64,000 nt of DNA, from NCBI GenBank assembly GCA_013397795.1, contig VZTJ01000079.1, positions 1,207,394 to 1,271,393 of the forward strand. The letters run 5' to 3'. Source of the DNA: Orthonyx spaldingii (lineage: Eukaryota > Chordata > Aves > Passeriformes > Orthonychidae). Both the position numbers and the translations under genes were made by a program. This document shows, in pieces, positions 26,030-38,425 of this stretch (within the stretch, counting starts at the first letter, position 1; each line of letters begins with the position of its first letter). The notes beneath the pieces are model-generated. The model ran no database searches. It was not told where the DNA came from and saw only the letters and a list, made by a program, of their open reading frames with translations.

Positions 26030-26150
26030 TTTCACGTCTGCCTCTGTGACCTTGAACAAGCAATTGGCTTGTCTGGGCCTCAGTTTGCTGCCTGAAAATC
26101 GTCTGCAGGGGTTCTTGAGGATAAGATTGCAAAGCCCTTGAATGCAACGG
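26030..26150 (+). mobile_element. MIR SINE
   Basis: The core reads CTGTGACCTTGAACAAGCAA, then GGGCCTCAGTTTGCTGCCTG, then GGTTCTTGAGGATAAG and GCAAAGCCCTTGAA. These are the successive landmarks of the MIR consensus (tRNA-unrelated core, 'CCTCAGTTTCC' block, 'TGTGAGGATTAAAT' block, 'GTAAAGCGCTTAGAA' block). It is an ancient amniote SINE in plus orientation. Confidence 0.82.
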
Positions 26151-29100
26151 TAGTGAGGACAAGAAAAGTGGACAAACTTTTTTTGGAAACACAGCTTTCT
26201 GCTTCGACTATCAAAAAAACCCCCCACTGCACCAGAGTTCAAGTATGGGGGTCGAAAAAGGCTGTGATAAGAGAGAGCCTTCCAGCTCTGCTCTTGGGTA
26301 ATGAACATGTCTTGTGACGCTTCCACAGCCCTGCTGACTGATAAACAATGCAGCGTCTTGCCCTCCTGGCCCACACAAAGGGTCACCACACGCAGGGCTT
26401 GGAGCTGTTCTGGGAAATGCAGATCTCGGAAGACTTCACCAAGAAGGACAGAGTTATATAACCAGCACTGCTCTGCAGACGCAGAGCTGCGGGGCAGTGG
26501 CAGGCCCTGGCTCTCTCGCGTGAGGGCCCCGCGCGCCATCGCTGCCGGAGCTCGGGGCTCAGTGCCTCTGTCTGCCGGGACTGCAAGTGACAGTGTCAAC
26601 GCTCAGGCCAAAAATAACCCCCTGACGGATGGCACGGATACTCCACAGGCATCCAGGCATCTTTTTATAGCAACCCTTGGATTTCAGATACCAAACCTGG
26701 GCTATTTTGGGCACACAGGCTTGGAGAGGCTCTCATGATCTTTAGCTGACATGACTACTCTTGCACACAGGTGCTGTCAGAGTTCTTGTGGCTCTTCTCG
26801 AAGACAGGGAATGTATTTATCCCACTGGACATTTGTACTCACTAGAGGGATAACTAACCTAGAAAACAGAGACTGTACTATCACATGAGGTTTTCCAAAT
26901 TGTTGCTGGGGTCTAAAGGACTTGTCACTTTGAGAAGTCCTAAGATGTGTGATGGTTTTATATTTAATGTAACTGAAAAGAATAATTTTGAATTGAATTA
27001 ACTAGAAGTGAAATGTAACCATGAGATGACTGTGATGTATTTCCTCATTTAACAACCAGGAGAGGATATATATATATATATATACACACATACATACATG
27101 TATATATGCGTATTTTAGTAAGAGAAGGTGGTACTAATAGCAGATGTCCATTTCACCCTTCTGGCAGACAGAAGTTCACTATTTATTCACATTGCAGATG
27201 TCTTTATGCAAACACATTTTTTAAAAACAGTATCTTCATCTAGAACAACTCTAGCAGCCAACAACAGCAGCAGAATCCCCTGTGTGGGCAGAGCCCTTGT
27301 TATGTTACCTCACATCAGTTCAGTACCTCGGGGTAACAGAATAGGAACATTTTGGCAGCACCACTTGGTTTAGTCATTGCTCTCAACATCCTAGGGAACT
27401 GTATTTCTGATATTTGCTATTGCAGTCAGAGCCAGCTCTCAAGGAAAGATGTATAGATAATAAATGTTCTGCAGCTTGAGCAATGCTGGCCAGATCAGAC
27501 CTAGTTTACCACAGTGCATACAGAATCTGGAATGTGATTCAATTTTTCCCATCCTTATAAATCTTAACATCACTGGTAAGATTTTTCAAAGGAAGATTAT
27601 CATTTCCATGACAAACATGTAATCTGCAGCTGATTAAATGCTAGTCCAAACTAGCAAATCAACTTTTGCATAGGGGAACACAACTCCAGGAGACAGGAAC
27701 AAGCAGACACTCTGGAAGGACAACTTTAAAAGAGAGAAGAGGCCTTGTAAGGTGCCACGTCTGGAATTCTGTGTCCAGTGTGAGCTTTGCTGCTCTTTAA
27801 TATCTGCAATTCAGAAAGTCTCTGCTCCCTGCACCTGGCACCATTCACAGAACAAAGAGAGCAGCCTCTATTATCCAGGACAGACACAGAGTGGGAAGGC
27901 AAAGAAATACAGCAAAACCAAATCCATGGCACAGCATCAGAAAAACCGAAACAGATCCCCAGCTGTACTTTAAAACTTTTCATTGAAGTTTCTTGCTCAT
28001 GTGACCTTTCCCTATGACTTTACAGCCAATCAAGGCAATAAATGTACAAGGGGGAAAAATCAGTGTCACAGAATCAATGCCAATATTTCAAATAATTTTA
28101 AAAGTTAATTTCACAAGTCTGTGAATAAGGCCTTATTTCTTCTGGAAATAAATCTGGTCCTAAATACCAGTGCATTAAGGCTGCTTAAGGCTGAAAGTAG
28201 GGTGATTCCAAGTTGTCCTATTTTAACAGAGTATGCCCAAGGTATACGTTAAGACTCTGGAATTTCCCGATTACTTTGAAAGGATTAAAAACCTGACCAG
28301 ATTAGATTCAAAGCCTGGGCAGCAATTGCTACAGCTGAGTGTCTTCATATACCTATGAATTTCAGCTGTTCCCTGATGGTAAAAAGCCTCTGGTCATCAA
28401 GGAAACATTGAGTCCTTCAGCCTTTCTCCCCTAAGGCACGCTAATGAATTTATTCATGGATGTTAATCCAACTAGGAAATTGGTCCTCTGTTCATAATCT
28501 CCCTCTCCTTTAGCATTTGACAATTTCAAATGCTGGAAGAGGGACTATGACCGCCAATGGAAAGCTTTTCTTGTAAACACTAAAATTAAAAGAACAAAGG
28601 AAAACAGAAGGATGAAAGCTTACTATGGTTAAGGCAAGTAGGGAAAATTGCCTTTTATTTTAAAAGCTGTCATACAATGTATATCCATTTATCTGTGTAT
28701 ATGTATCCCTGTGTTTTAGCAGATTTCTTCCTTACCTTTTCCAGGTCTCCGCAGTCTGATCTGGCTTCAGGGAAGGCCCACGGAGGATTATGTATCATCT
28801 TGTTGTGCTGTAGCTGCCAGAACTGCTTTATTTGGGAAAACAACAGAAAATAGGCAAACTGAAATTAATAGAGGATCATAACTTACACTGTCAACAAGAA
28901 CACAGGCATCAGAAAAACATGCAGTAAAACAATGAGCTGGTTCATGTGGGAGAAAATTTCCTTACCTTGCCTTAGAAATTCAGCAGTGATTTTTAATTCT
29001 GCCATTTGTCAGAAAATATACTAAAATATTGCTAAGTATCAAAGCTTAAGAGAGATGCAGCCATAATCAGAGAGGAGCTGCATTGTCATAAACCATCTTT

Positions 29101-29187
29101 CTCTCAATTTATTAGTGTTATAAAATCTGACAGAAAATTAAAGTGGAAGGAACCCTTTTGCTGAACTTTTCTAGTGTGGGGTGTCTT
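26151..29187. other. Intergenic; small CpG-rich patch near 26470-26600
   Basis: The patch contains CGCG, GCGCGC and other CpGs that stand out from the background. A minus-strand ATG in good context (GCGATGG) near 26546 opens a frame of more than 180 codons, whose end runs antisense through the MIR. I see no homology. The rest of the interval holds only a TA/CA microsatellite (27065-27110). Confidence 0.4.
27065..27110. repeat. (TA)n(CA)n microsatellite
   Basis: About nine TA units are followed by ACACACATACATACATGTATATATG. Confidence 0.93.
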
Positions 29188-29273
29188 GCAGTGCAGTTAT
29201 TGGTAGTGCAGTCATTGCAGTGCATTATTTGCAGTTCATTTATTGGCAGTGGAGTTATTGGCAGTGCATTATG
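29188..29273 (+). repeat. 14/15-bp GCAGTGCA(G)TTATT array, short copy
   Basis: Six units of consensus GCAGTGCAGTTATTG (15 bp) or GCAGTGCATTATTT (14 bp). It shares unit and orientation with the larger array at 32391-32763. No known satellite comes to mind. Confidence 0.9.
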
Positions 29274-29601
29274 ACAAAACAGTACGTCAAAACCTTGATT
29301 ATTTTCTTTTTCTACTGGCTTGGTTGTCTGTTTTTATCTGGAAACATTATTTATATGCTGAAATACATAATTTTTATTATTACCTTACTCAGAGCAATAA
29401 GCATCCTTGGAGCAGTGCACACAACCTGCAGTCGACAGCAGATTGGCAAGCAGAGGGAAATAACACCAAATTCTCTTCATTTCAGCATGAAATAATGCCA
29501 AAAAAAGTGAACACCATTATGCAAGCTACAGAACAATTCATCATTAATGTCTGAAATACCCTTGTAATTTAGCCTTTATGGGGAAAAATTGAAACAACTA
29601 T

Positions 29602-29750
29602 CAATTAAAGATCAAAAACATTGGACTGTTGTTTTTACGTGTAAGTGTTATCAGTTTATTTCCAGGATTTTTAAAAATCNCAATTAAGGATCAAAAACTG
29701 TTGTTTTTACATGTAAGTGTTATCAGTTTATTTCCAGGATTTTTAAAAAT
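29602..29750 (+). repeat. Direct duplication flanking a single N
   Basis: The segment 29602-29679 (starting CAATTAAAGATCAAAAAC, ending CCAGGATTTTTAAAAATC) is repeated at 29681-29750 with a 7-bp length difference and a few substitutions (for example ACGTG against ACATG). The only base between them is an N at 29680. It is either a true tandem duplication or two contig ends joined with a collapsed gap. Confidence 0.93.
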
Positions 29751-29941
29751 CCCTGGTGTCAGAGGTGAGTACCATTGTTTGAGTACAATGCAAATTGTCA
29801 AGCACATAATCTTTAAGAGGCTTTTCTCCTCCCCAGGGTGAGGTGCTGGGAGGAAGGAGGGCTGCTGACAGCAGCCCAGATGGCTGATAAAACACACATC
29901 TAACACTGACTCAAACGCTCCACAGCCCCGGCTCAGCCACG

Positions 29942-29966
29942 TGACAGACAGACAGACAGACAGACA
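29942..29966. repeat. (GACA)n microsatellite
   Basis: About six GACA units. Confidence 0.93.
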
Positions 29967-32390
29967 TTGGTGTCACTGGCACTGGGCAAAGGCAGGGGAG
30001 TGCTCACAGGTGGTGACTGAGAACTGAACAGTTTTGGCTGCCTGTGCCACCTGCACTGTCAGCCAGGGCTGGGGTTCTGGACTCACAGCCAGCTGTGGTC
30101 ACCTTCCCTAAGCTTCCCCCTTCTCAGAACCAGACCAAAATGGACTTTCCAGCAGATGTGAGTGCAGTGTGGGTTAGCAGGTTTCTAAACTCACAGGTGA
30201 AAGCCTGGAGTCACAGTAAATTACATCGTTTAAAGTATTTCCATATTTAGAACTATAAAAGTCCAAAGAATGTCCATAATTAGAACTGTAAAACTCTAAA
30301 GAGTTTTAAGAGTCTGTACTAAAAAATAGATGCACTGGAAATACATTTTTTGTAGAAGTCCTCATTGCCCTTTCTGGAAACCAAGAGAAGCCCTGCAGGC
30401 ACAGCCCTATTCACTCATGGCAAAGGGTGCAAAATCCAAACATTTTTGTCTTTTCTCAAAACCAAGCATCTCTGCACACAGCACCTCTGTTCCCCTTACC
30501 TCCAGATTTCAACAGTAGACTTCCTGCCTCTTTTCTGGGAGGGCTGGGATATTTTTACTGTAAGCAGGCAGTGCTCAGCATCGTATTTCAAATCAGCTTC
30601 CTTGCCCACCTGGTCTGAGCTGTGAGGCAGCAGCACAGTAACTCACAGCTGCTGTTTGTTTCCTGAAGCAAAAAGCTGGAAAGATGCCTTTGGTTCCTTT
30701 GATTGCCACAGAGTTTAGACATTCTACCCACAACTGACACAGTTTCTTCTTGTATTTAGTTCAGCTCTTCCATTTCCACCATATACTTGAAAAGAAAAAA
30801 AAGGTAATGTGACAGATGAGGAGCCATCTTTTGCCTAAGTGGAACTGTGAAAAAGAATACACTTTTGCTCCCAAGAGGCATTGGTTGGAATGTAGGCTGT
30901 CAGCCTATTAACTGCAGAACAGACACAGAAAGTTAGCCAAAATAGATAAATTCTTTTTTCTTTTATATTGTAGTGAAATGAGCTACCTACTTTGCTTTCA
31001 TACGCAGTCACACCACTGAAACAGAATTGTTCTAGTTTAGTTGGAGTTATTTGAGCATTCTAGACAAGTTTTGAAAGCTAATTAAAGGTGAACTACTTCT
31101 ACTCTTTTTCTGTGCTGTGTTTTGGTTACAGCTTGACTCTGTTCTTTCATTGGCCCAGGGGGACACAGCTGCTTCTGTAACTTATTTTTCACCACCTGAA
31201 CAAAGTGCTTGTGTGTTTTCACACCTCTAGTTCCAGCACTGCTCTCTGTGATGGATCAGACTCACTAACCCCCATTTCCATGAGTACAAGTAATTGGAAT
31301 GCTGGTTCTTCAGCAGGCAAGTTCTGGCTATGGTTATTCATAAATACACCTTTAAAAAACCCAAGAATGTGGTGCTGCAATATCAGACACTGCTTTGCTG
31401 CTTTAGAGATGGCAAATCCTGCTGCACATACACTCTGGAACCAGAATCCTGTGTGCACATATCCCATACTGGTATTAGCTACCTTCAAATTAAAATTTGG
31501 TATGATGAGTGCTGTTTCAAATTGTGACTATGACTTAACCTATTTGAGAGTTTAGGAACTCTTTGGGAAGCTTGGTTAATACTTTCAGCAGAGTATTGCA
31601 GCCCTACCACTTTTAACTCAGGAGGAGATAATACTAAAATATTCTTAGATTTTAAGAAAAGCAAAAATCTTCAGTCTTCAAGGGAGTATTGGTGTTTTCT
31701 AAAAATATGAGAAACTTTTATTGTGAAATTAGTTTAAAAAGTAGTTAATGGTAGCCACAGACTCTGTTTAAGTCTTCCTTGCTTTTAGAGGGCCGGGTGC
31801 CCTTCTGTAGGATGGCTTAGAAACCTTAGTAGGATTTCAGACATTTATGGCAGCACAGCTTTTGGCTCTTCTCTTCCAAGAGTGAAGTCACTGCAAATAG
31901 GGATAGCAAGAAATTCACACTGAAATGCAAGCACACATTCTGTTCAGTCAGCCTGGGCTTTATACATCTCAGTCACTTCCAGCTGAAACTCTGAATACAT
32001 ATGCAAGAAAAACAATATGAAAAATAGATCTTTCCATTATTGTGTGAAGCGGACAGAATTTTAACTGGTACTTTCCCATGCAGAGTCCTTACACACTTCC
32101 AGAACACAAATATTCAGACACAGCTGCAGCACAGAAAAATCCCAAGTGACATGGATGCACAGCCATTAGCAATAGGGTGTCAGAATCATGGCATCACTGG
32201 CCTTCTCAGAGAGACATGCAACAAACCAGCCAGGGACAATACTCCTCAGTTCTCCAGCAAAACAGAGCTAATCTTGGATGCCATACAAAAGCAACTAAGT
32301 TGAATGCATAAATTTGTGTCCTTGGCTGAGATTTCATCCCCGATCCCCTGCAAACCCAAAGCACCGAGTCTGAGTGCCCAGGCAGAGCAG
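29967..32390. other. Intergenic, no gene seen
   Basis: No exon, RNA gene or mobile element recognised. Confidence 0.5.
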
Positions 32391-32763
32391 GCAGTGCAGT
32401 TATTGGCAGTACAGTTATTGGCAGTGCATTATTTGCAGTGCGGATATTTGCAGTGCATTATCTGCAGTGTATTATTGGCAGTGCAGGTGTTTGCAGTGCA
32501 GTTATTGGCAGTGTAGCTATTGCAGTGCATTATCTGCAGTGCATTATTCACGGTACATTATTTGTAGTGCATTATTCACAGTGCAGTTATTGCCATGCGT
32601 TATTGGCAGTGCAGTTATTGCAGTGCATTATTTGCAGTGCAGTTATTTGCAGTGCAGTTATTGGCAGTGCAGTTATTGCAGTGCTGTTATTGCAGTGCAG
32701 TTATTGCAGTGCTTTATTAGCAGTGCAGTTATTGGCAGTGCATTATTTGCAGTGCAGATGTTT
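32391..32763 (+). repeat. 14/15-bp GCAGTGCA(G)TTATT array, about 25 units
   Basis: About 25 imperfect units alternate between GCAGTGCAGTTATTG (15 bp) and GCAGTGCATTATTT (14 bp). Divergent units (GCAGTGTAGCTATT, CGGTACATTATTT) lie in the middle. The mixed unit length keeps changing the reading frame, so the Cys/Tyr/Trp-rich open frames here (Cys-Ser-Tyr-Trp-Gln repeats) are by-products. The same unit forms the short array 3.1 kb upstream. Confidence 0.95.
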
Positions 32764-35700
32764 GACAATTGTGTGTTAACACGAGTTCAGAGGTGCCCAG
32801 CTGTGCTTTAACTGAACACTTGCCTTCTGAGCTGTAAACAAGGGATGTTCCACTTGCTCCTTTTCCCTGTCTTTCTGCACAACTCTTGGCTTGAATCTGC
32901 ATTTTGAGTTAAATATAACAAGGCAAACCCTATCATAGAATTAATGTTTAAGGTCCTTTGCACATTAGGCTAGAGGCAGTATTAATACATCCTATTACAT
33001 GGCATCTCCAGTGCCTTGTGAAAGATAAGATTATCTCATTAATCCCATTGTGCTCCCTCTGAGGAGGTGAAACACCAGACAAAAGAACACAGAAACATTG
33101 AAAAGTGATATCTGACACCAGAGCATCAGAGCAAAGCAATGGATATTACCAAAGCTTCTGAAAAAGCACAAATTTAAATTAGGGATCTTCACATTCTGTA
33201 CCTCCCACCTAGACTCACATATAAAAGAAGTTCTTTTTGACCAGTCCAAAGCAGTAGAAAGCAGACAGGTTTCATTCACTGCTGCAGTTACTCCCTACTT
33301 TGCCTCTAAACAATTCACAGTTCTCAGAGCCTCAGAGAAAATTGTGACAAAAGAGAGCATTTTTTTTCCCAATTCAAAGAAATACAACCAAAAATACATA
33401 TAAATATACTTTAAGCTGTCTCTTACTGTTGCATTTATGAAATATATCTGTTTATCTGTACAAATCCACTTTAGGCTGTCTTTTAAGCAGATATGATATT
33501 TCCTCCCCACCCTCCTAATCCCTCATTTTGACATCAGTTATTACTTCAGAAGACAATAACAAAAGGTAAGACATTTTATCTCAATCAGATGTATTAATAT
33601 TAAACAAGAAATCCATAGAGGATTGTGGTAAAAGTTAGAATTACACAAACTACATTGCCACAGTTACTGTTAAAGTAGTGGGAATTCTGCAAAGCTGGAA
33701 AATGGAAATTGCCATCAGGGCTCCAACGAAAGGAAGAGAATACTGTGAAGAGCCTCAGCAGCATTTTGGATATTCAGAGGTTCAGCTGCTTTCTGCTCAC
33801 ATAAATACAGCTTTAGTCAGTCACATCTCCTGAGTACAGTTCATGGAGGACCTTGGCTCCCCATTTTGTGCTTTTACAACCAGAAAATGCCTTCACACTG
33901 AGTGAACTCTTTTCTTACAAAACTTGAATGATAATTATGGAAAGGAAATAACAAACCCTGGGGAGTAAAAAGCAGCACATGAAACAGAGTTGTCATCAAA
34001 ACTGTAAAAAATACATTATGAAAATTGAGTGTCCAACTGGATATGAGGATTGAATGCCAGAGATGGAAACTTCAGGGAGCACCTATCCAAGGGCACAGAG
34101 ATAAAGCTTCCACACCAATCATAACACTGCAGACCATCAATCCTTGCCTGACACAAGCTGATTTTACTCAGCAGCTTGGAGTTTTCAGTGTTACAGAGAG
34201 AGATGTTGTACTTCAGTTACACTCAGTGTTACACAGAGATTTTGAATTTGAGAAGGGAGACCAGAATCACAAAAAGAATCAGTTGGCTTCAAGACTTCTC
34301 CATTTTCTATGAGTTTATGGTTGGCAATTTTTAAGCTGCACTGTCTGGCCTTTGGACACAAACAGATTTTGAGGACTGGCTGTCTGAAAGCTTCTCCTGG
34401 ATTTCCTTTTTCCCATAAAACTCCAGGTTTTAACATTGTGTTTTCACACACTCCCTACACATATTGCAACTCAGAAGGAGCAGTGATTTCTAGCAATCAT
34501 TTCATAACAACAGGGAAAGCTTTCTGTCCTTGTTACCAGGACAAATCTGTTCTCAGATAATCACAGCACAGTATCATTGGCAACAACTCCCTCAGCTCAA
34601 AACGCCCAAAGCTGTGAATATCCTGGCTCAGCAGTCCCAGGCTCTGCAACAGGGAGGGACAACGAAGAGTTACTGCTTGCCAAAGACTTGCTGAAAGCCC
34701 TATAAAGTATTTGGGCCCAAATTATTGGAATAATAATAATAATCTGGGTTTATTTTTATTATGATTTTTGTTATTATGATAATGATGAATAAAAATATCC
34801 CCAAATGCACCAGTTTCTTTAATCCTGAGATGCCAAAGAACAGGAACAAGCTGGTGCCATTGGTCAGCTCAGCTCTCCCAGCAATATGCTAAATCCCTGG
34901 AAGTACCAGGCAAATCAGGAAAAAGTGCTCTAACACTTAAAAAAACCCCAAAATATCCCTTGGCCACTGACAGAAGTCAGCCTGCAGCCAGTGACCATTC
35001 ACAAAGGGATTTGTAAAGCTCTCCCTAAGGAATGATCCTCATCTCTACTGTGCAGGAAGCAGCACATTCCCAATCCAGCCACGGCATAAGTTTCTTCCCA
35101 AGGGAAGGTGATAATGGAACTGGATTGTCATGATTCCATCTGAATCAGCCTGCTCAACTCTTAGACAGAGAAACTTTTAAAATTAATACTTAGTTTTATA
35201 CAAACTGCTCCTGAATAAGCCATTTAACTTTAAAAAGTGCTGATGGAAATTCTGAATTGCCTTTTCATAGGAAATTAACATCTTTCATCCCTACCCTGAG
35301 GAATGGAACAAAATTATTGCAGAGTTTATTTCCCTGTAATATTTTGTTGATTACCTCCAAACATACCAGTTTTTATCCTGTGAAAATCAGTATGTAAGAC
35401 TGTGAAATGTGTGACTGAACAATCCAGTTTATTTAAACTACCAGAAAATGATTGCACTTCTCATTTTTAAATGAAAATTAGAGCTCTACATGCTACTGAA
35501 AAAGCTGTGAGTGCTTTAAAACTTCTTTTTCTTAAAGAAAAACCTTTCCTTAAATTAAAAATTACCACTTTATATCACTTTAGTGATTGCCCTAATGGTG
35601 TAACTTGGCAGGTTATAGGTTTTACAGACAACTTGTAAACCTTCCAAATAGACATCAATAATAGAAGTAATTGCACGGTCTTTGTAAAGCAATCTGAACA

Positions 35701-36012
35701 ATTATGCTCCAATATAGAAATCTATTTCCCCCATAACCAGGGATGAATCAGATGCCCATTAATGAATAAAGATGGTGAATCATCATCTTTAAAAGATTTA
35801 AGACCGGGAAATGTAACAGCTTCTTAAAATTGGCTCCTGAGCTTGTCTGTGTCAGCGATTGCATGGCCAGAGCTGGCTGAGAGCTCCCTGGAATTATTTC
35901 CAGTGTCCCACAGTTAACCCAAAGTTCAGCTTGGAAATGCCCCTCCCAAGGACACACCCTCTGTGTGGCACTCTGGGAATGTCCCCTGCTCTCACCTGGG
36001 CTGGACAACATT
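32764..36012. other. Intergenic, no gene seen
   Basis: AT-leaning sequence with a short TAA repeat (34729-34744) and nearby TTATTATGATAATGATG low complexity. No exon recognised. Confidence 0.5.
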
Positions 36013-36150
36013 ACAGAATCACAGAATCAACCAGGTTTGGAAAGACCTTTGAGATCATCGAGTCCAACCTGTGCCCCAACACCACCTTGTCACCCAGCCC
36101 ATGGCACCGAGTGCCACATCCAGGCTTTCCTTAAACACCTCCGGCGATAT
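36013..36150 (-). mobile_element. CR1 LINE 3' end, short
   Basis: On the plus strand it opens with ACAGAATCACAGAATCAACC and continues 'ggtttggaaagacctttgagatcatcgagtccaacctgtgcccc'. That is the antisense of a bird CR1 3' end with its octamer repeat. It breaks off near 36150. Confidence 0.9.
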
Positions 36151-38029
36151 TGCCACAAAGCAGAAGGGGCTCCTTCAGCACAACATTCATAAGCAGTTTC
36201 TAATTTCCTCTGAAACAATTCCCTCCTCCGTCAGTGCCAATTAAAGGCGCTGTGAGTCAGACGGGAGCAGAGCACGCTGCTGCTGCTGACTAACGAGGCA
36301 GGTCAGCATCAACACCTGCAGAAATTCAGGGAACTGATGGTGACTGGAACTTTGATCAGAGGCAGCCACTCCAAGCACAGGATATATCTTTTAAGGATGG
36401 GTATTATTGCATTTAAACCACTAACATGATACAAGACAGCGAGATACACCATGAAGATTTTAATGCAGAATAACCCAAATTTACTTGTTGCCAATGTTTT
36501 GTACTTAATGAGTATTTTACATTCTTTCATCACGCCTTTTGCTGAGACTTGTCTTTATGAATTTTATATGTATGCTTAAAAAAAGTTAGGCAATGCATTA
36601 TTTTTAACCTCTTCTTTTCATAAGCACTGTATATGATATAAATCAACACATCCTTTGCAAGAGGGAAAAAAGTTTGCAAATCCACGGAGACCAAAGGAAA
36701 AAGTACACAAGAAGTACTTCAATAATTTTGAAATGATCATGACAAATTTATTTTTCAGATCAGTGCATGATTTTCTATTACTTTATTTTCCTTAATCAGT
36801 CCTGGCTTACACTATCCATAGTGTTATTGAGACCACTAATTTAATTTAAAATTGAAATAGGTTTTTAAAAGTCAGTTTGTGCTTTCAACTTGCATCCTCC
36901 AGACACAGCAAGTTACCTGAATGTGAGGTGGTAGTTTTGAGCTGTGTGCACAGGATTTTTGCTACAGTCTCCAAGTCCTCTGAGCTTCACAAACACTAAA
37001 AATTCTGCTTAGACAGACTGCCCGTTCACACTTGCTTGGTTTTGAGAGGATGGTGTTTGTTTCCATGGAGCTTGCGGGTTTGGGGTTTTTTTTTTTGTAG
37101 TTTTTGGAGAAGGGATCAAAATTGTAATAAGGCAGAATTCAAAGGAGGATGCAGTGATTTTGAGACTCAGGTTTTCTTCTTCTGACTTCAGAATACTCTA
37201 GTTACTATTTTAATAGTCTAATTTTGCCACAAAATTCATCTACATAGCTACAGCAGGAGTTTCCAGTTTTAGGGGTGTAAAAGAATAATTTTTAAAATAA
37301 ATGTCAAAAAACACAGGAGGAAAGACAGACATCACCTTGAAGTTACAAGTTATGTGTACTAACAGTAGAAATGACAAGCACAAGAAACAAACAAGTCACA
37401 AACACAAAACCTAAATGTAATTTCAGGTACTGCCTGTGTCCTTCCCATTAGGGTGGTATAAGTGAGTCTAAAAAAACATTTGCAGTTTTGTGTAAATCCA
37501 GCAGTCACCCTGATCACCCGAAAGCCATGGGAGAAACAGTTGGGAAAATCAACCACCTGTCTTGCCATGATCACTGCTTCTTGTCTTGATGCCGTACTGT
37601 GAACACAGAAAAGTGTTCTTTATCTTTCAGACACAAATATTAGATGTTTTATTTTTAAAATAAAGATTTGTAGCCAACACAATTTTTCAAAGTTAAAAGT
37701 ATCTCTTTAAATAGTGCTCTCAAAAGATTGAATTCTTGGCATAACTAGGTTAGTTTTGCAGGTCTGGATATGAACAAGAAAAACACCTCATGTCAAAGAC
37801 ATTTCACTCTTGCATACTGAGGAAGAGGAAGCAGGATTTTCCCAAGGCCTGTCCATGCCATGTGGCTGAGTTTGAGCTCAGAGGTGGGCACTGCCAGGGC
37901 TCACAGGTTTTATCTTCTAGGATGGTCTGATCTCAGCAAACTTTCTCACTCCACTGGTTGCCCTTTCTACCGTTTATTCCTTTTCCAGGCATTTAAAATA
38001 TATGTATTTTCTTGTATGTTTTGTATGAG
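36151..38029. other. Intergenic, no gene seen
   Basis: A T10-12 run lies near 37087. Nothing else recognised. Confidence 0.5.
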
Positions 38030-38425
38030 GAGAGGTGAGACAATTGGGATTATTCAGCCTGGAGAGGAGAAGCTTTGGGGTGAGCTCAGTGTGGCCTTGC
38101 AGGGCCTGAAGGAGCTGCAGGAAAGATGGAGAGAGACAATTGCCAAGGGCTGGAGGGACAGGACCCAGGGAATGGCTCCCACTGCCAGAGGGCAGGGTCA
38201 GATGGGATCTTGGGCAGGAATTGTTCCCTGGGAGGGTGGGCAGGCCCTGGCACAGGGTGCCCAGAGAAGCTGTGGCTGCCCCTGGATCCCTGGCAGTGCC
38301 CAAGGCCAGGTTGGACATTGGGGCTTGGAGCAGCCTGGGACAGTGGGAGGTGTCCCTGCCATGGCAGGGGTGGCACTGGATGGGCTTTAAGGTCCCTTCC
38401 AACCCAAACCAATTCATGACTCTAT
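38030..38425 (+). mobile_element. CR1 LINE, 5'-truncated 3' end
   Basis: The sense CR1 tail starts with GGAGAGGTGAGACAATTGGGATTATTCAGCCTGGAGA-like sequence. It runs through 'ccctggcacagggtgcccagagaagctgtggctgcccctggatccc' and ends 'aaggtcccttccaacccaaac...ATTCATGACTCTATGAT'. It is the same subfamily as the minus-strand copy at 979-1447, since the two are recognisable reverse complements of each other. The copy is inactive. Confidence 0.92.

Noticed and set aside
32374..32811. Cys/Tyr/Trp-rich 145-codon frame that looks like a repeat protein
   Set aside because: It is a translation of the 14/15-bp array. The unit length shifts the frame and a parallel frame gives a different repeat peptide.
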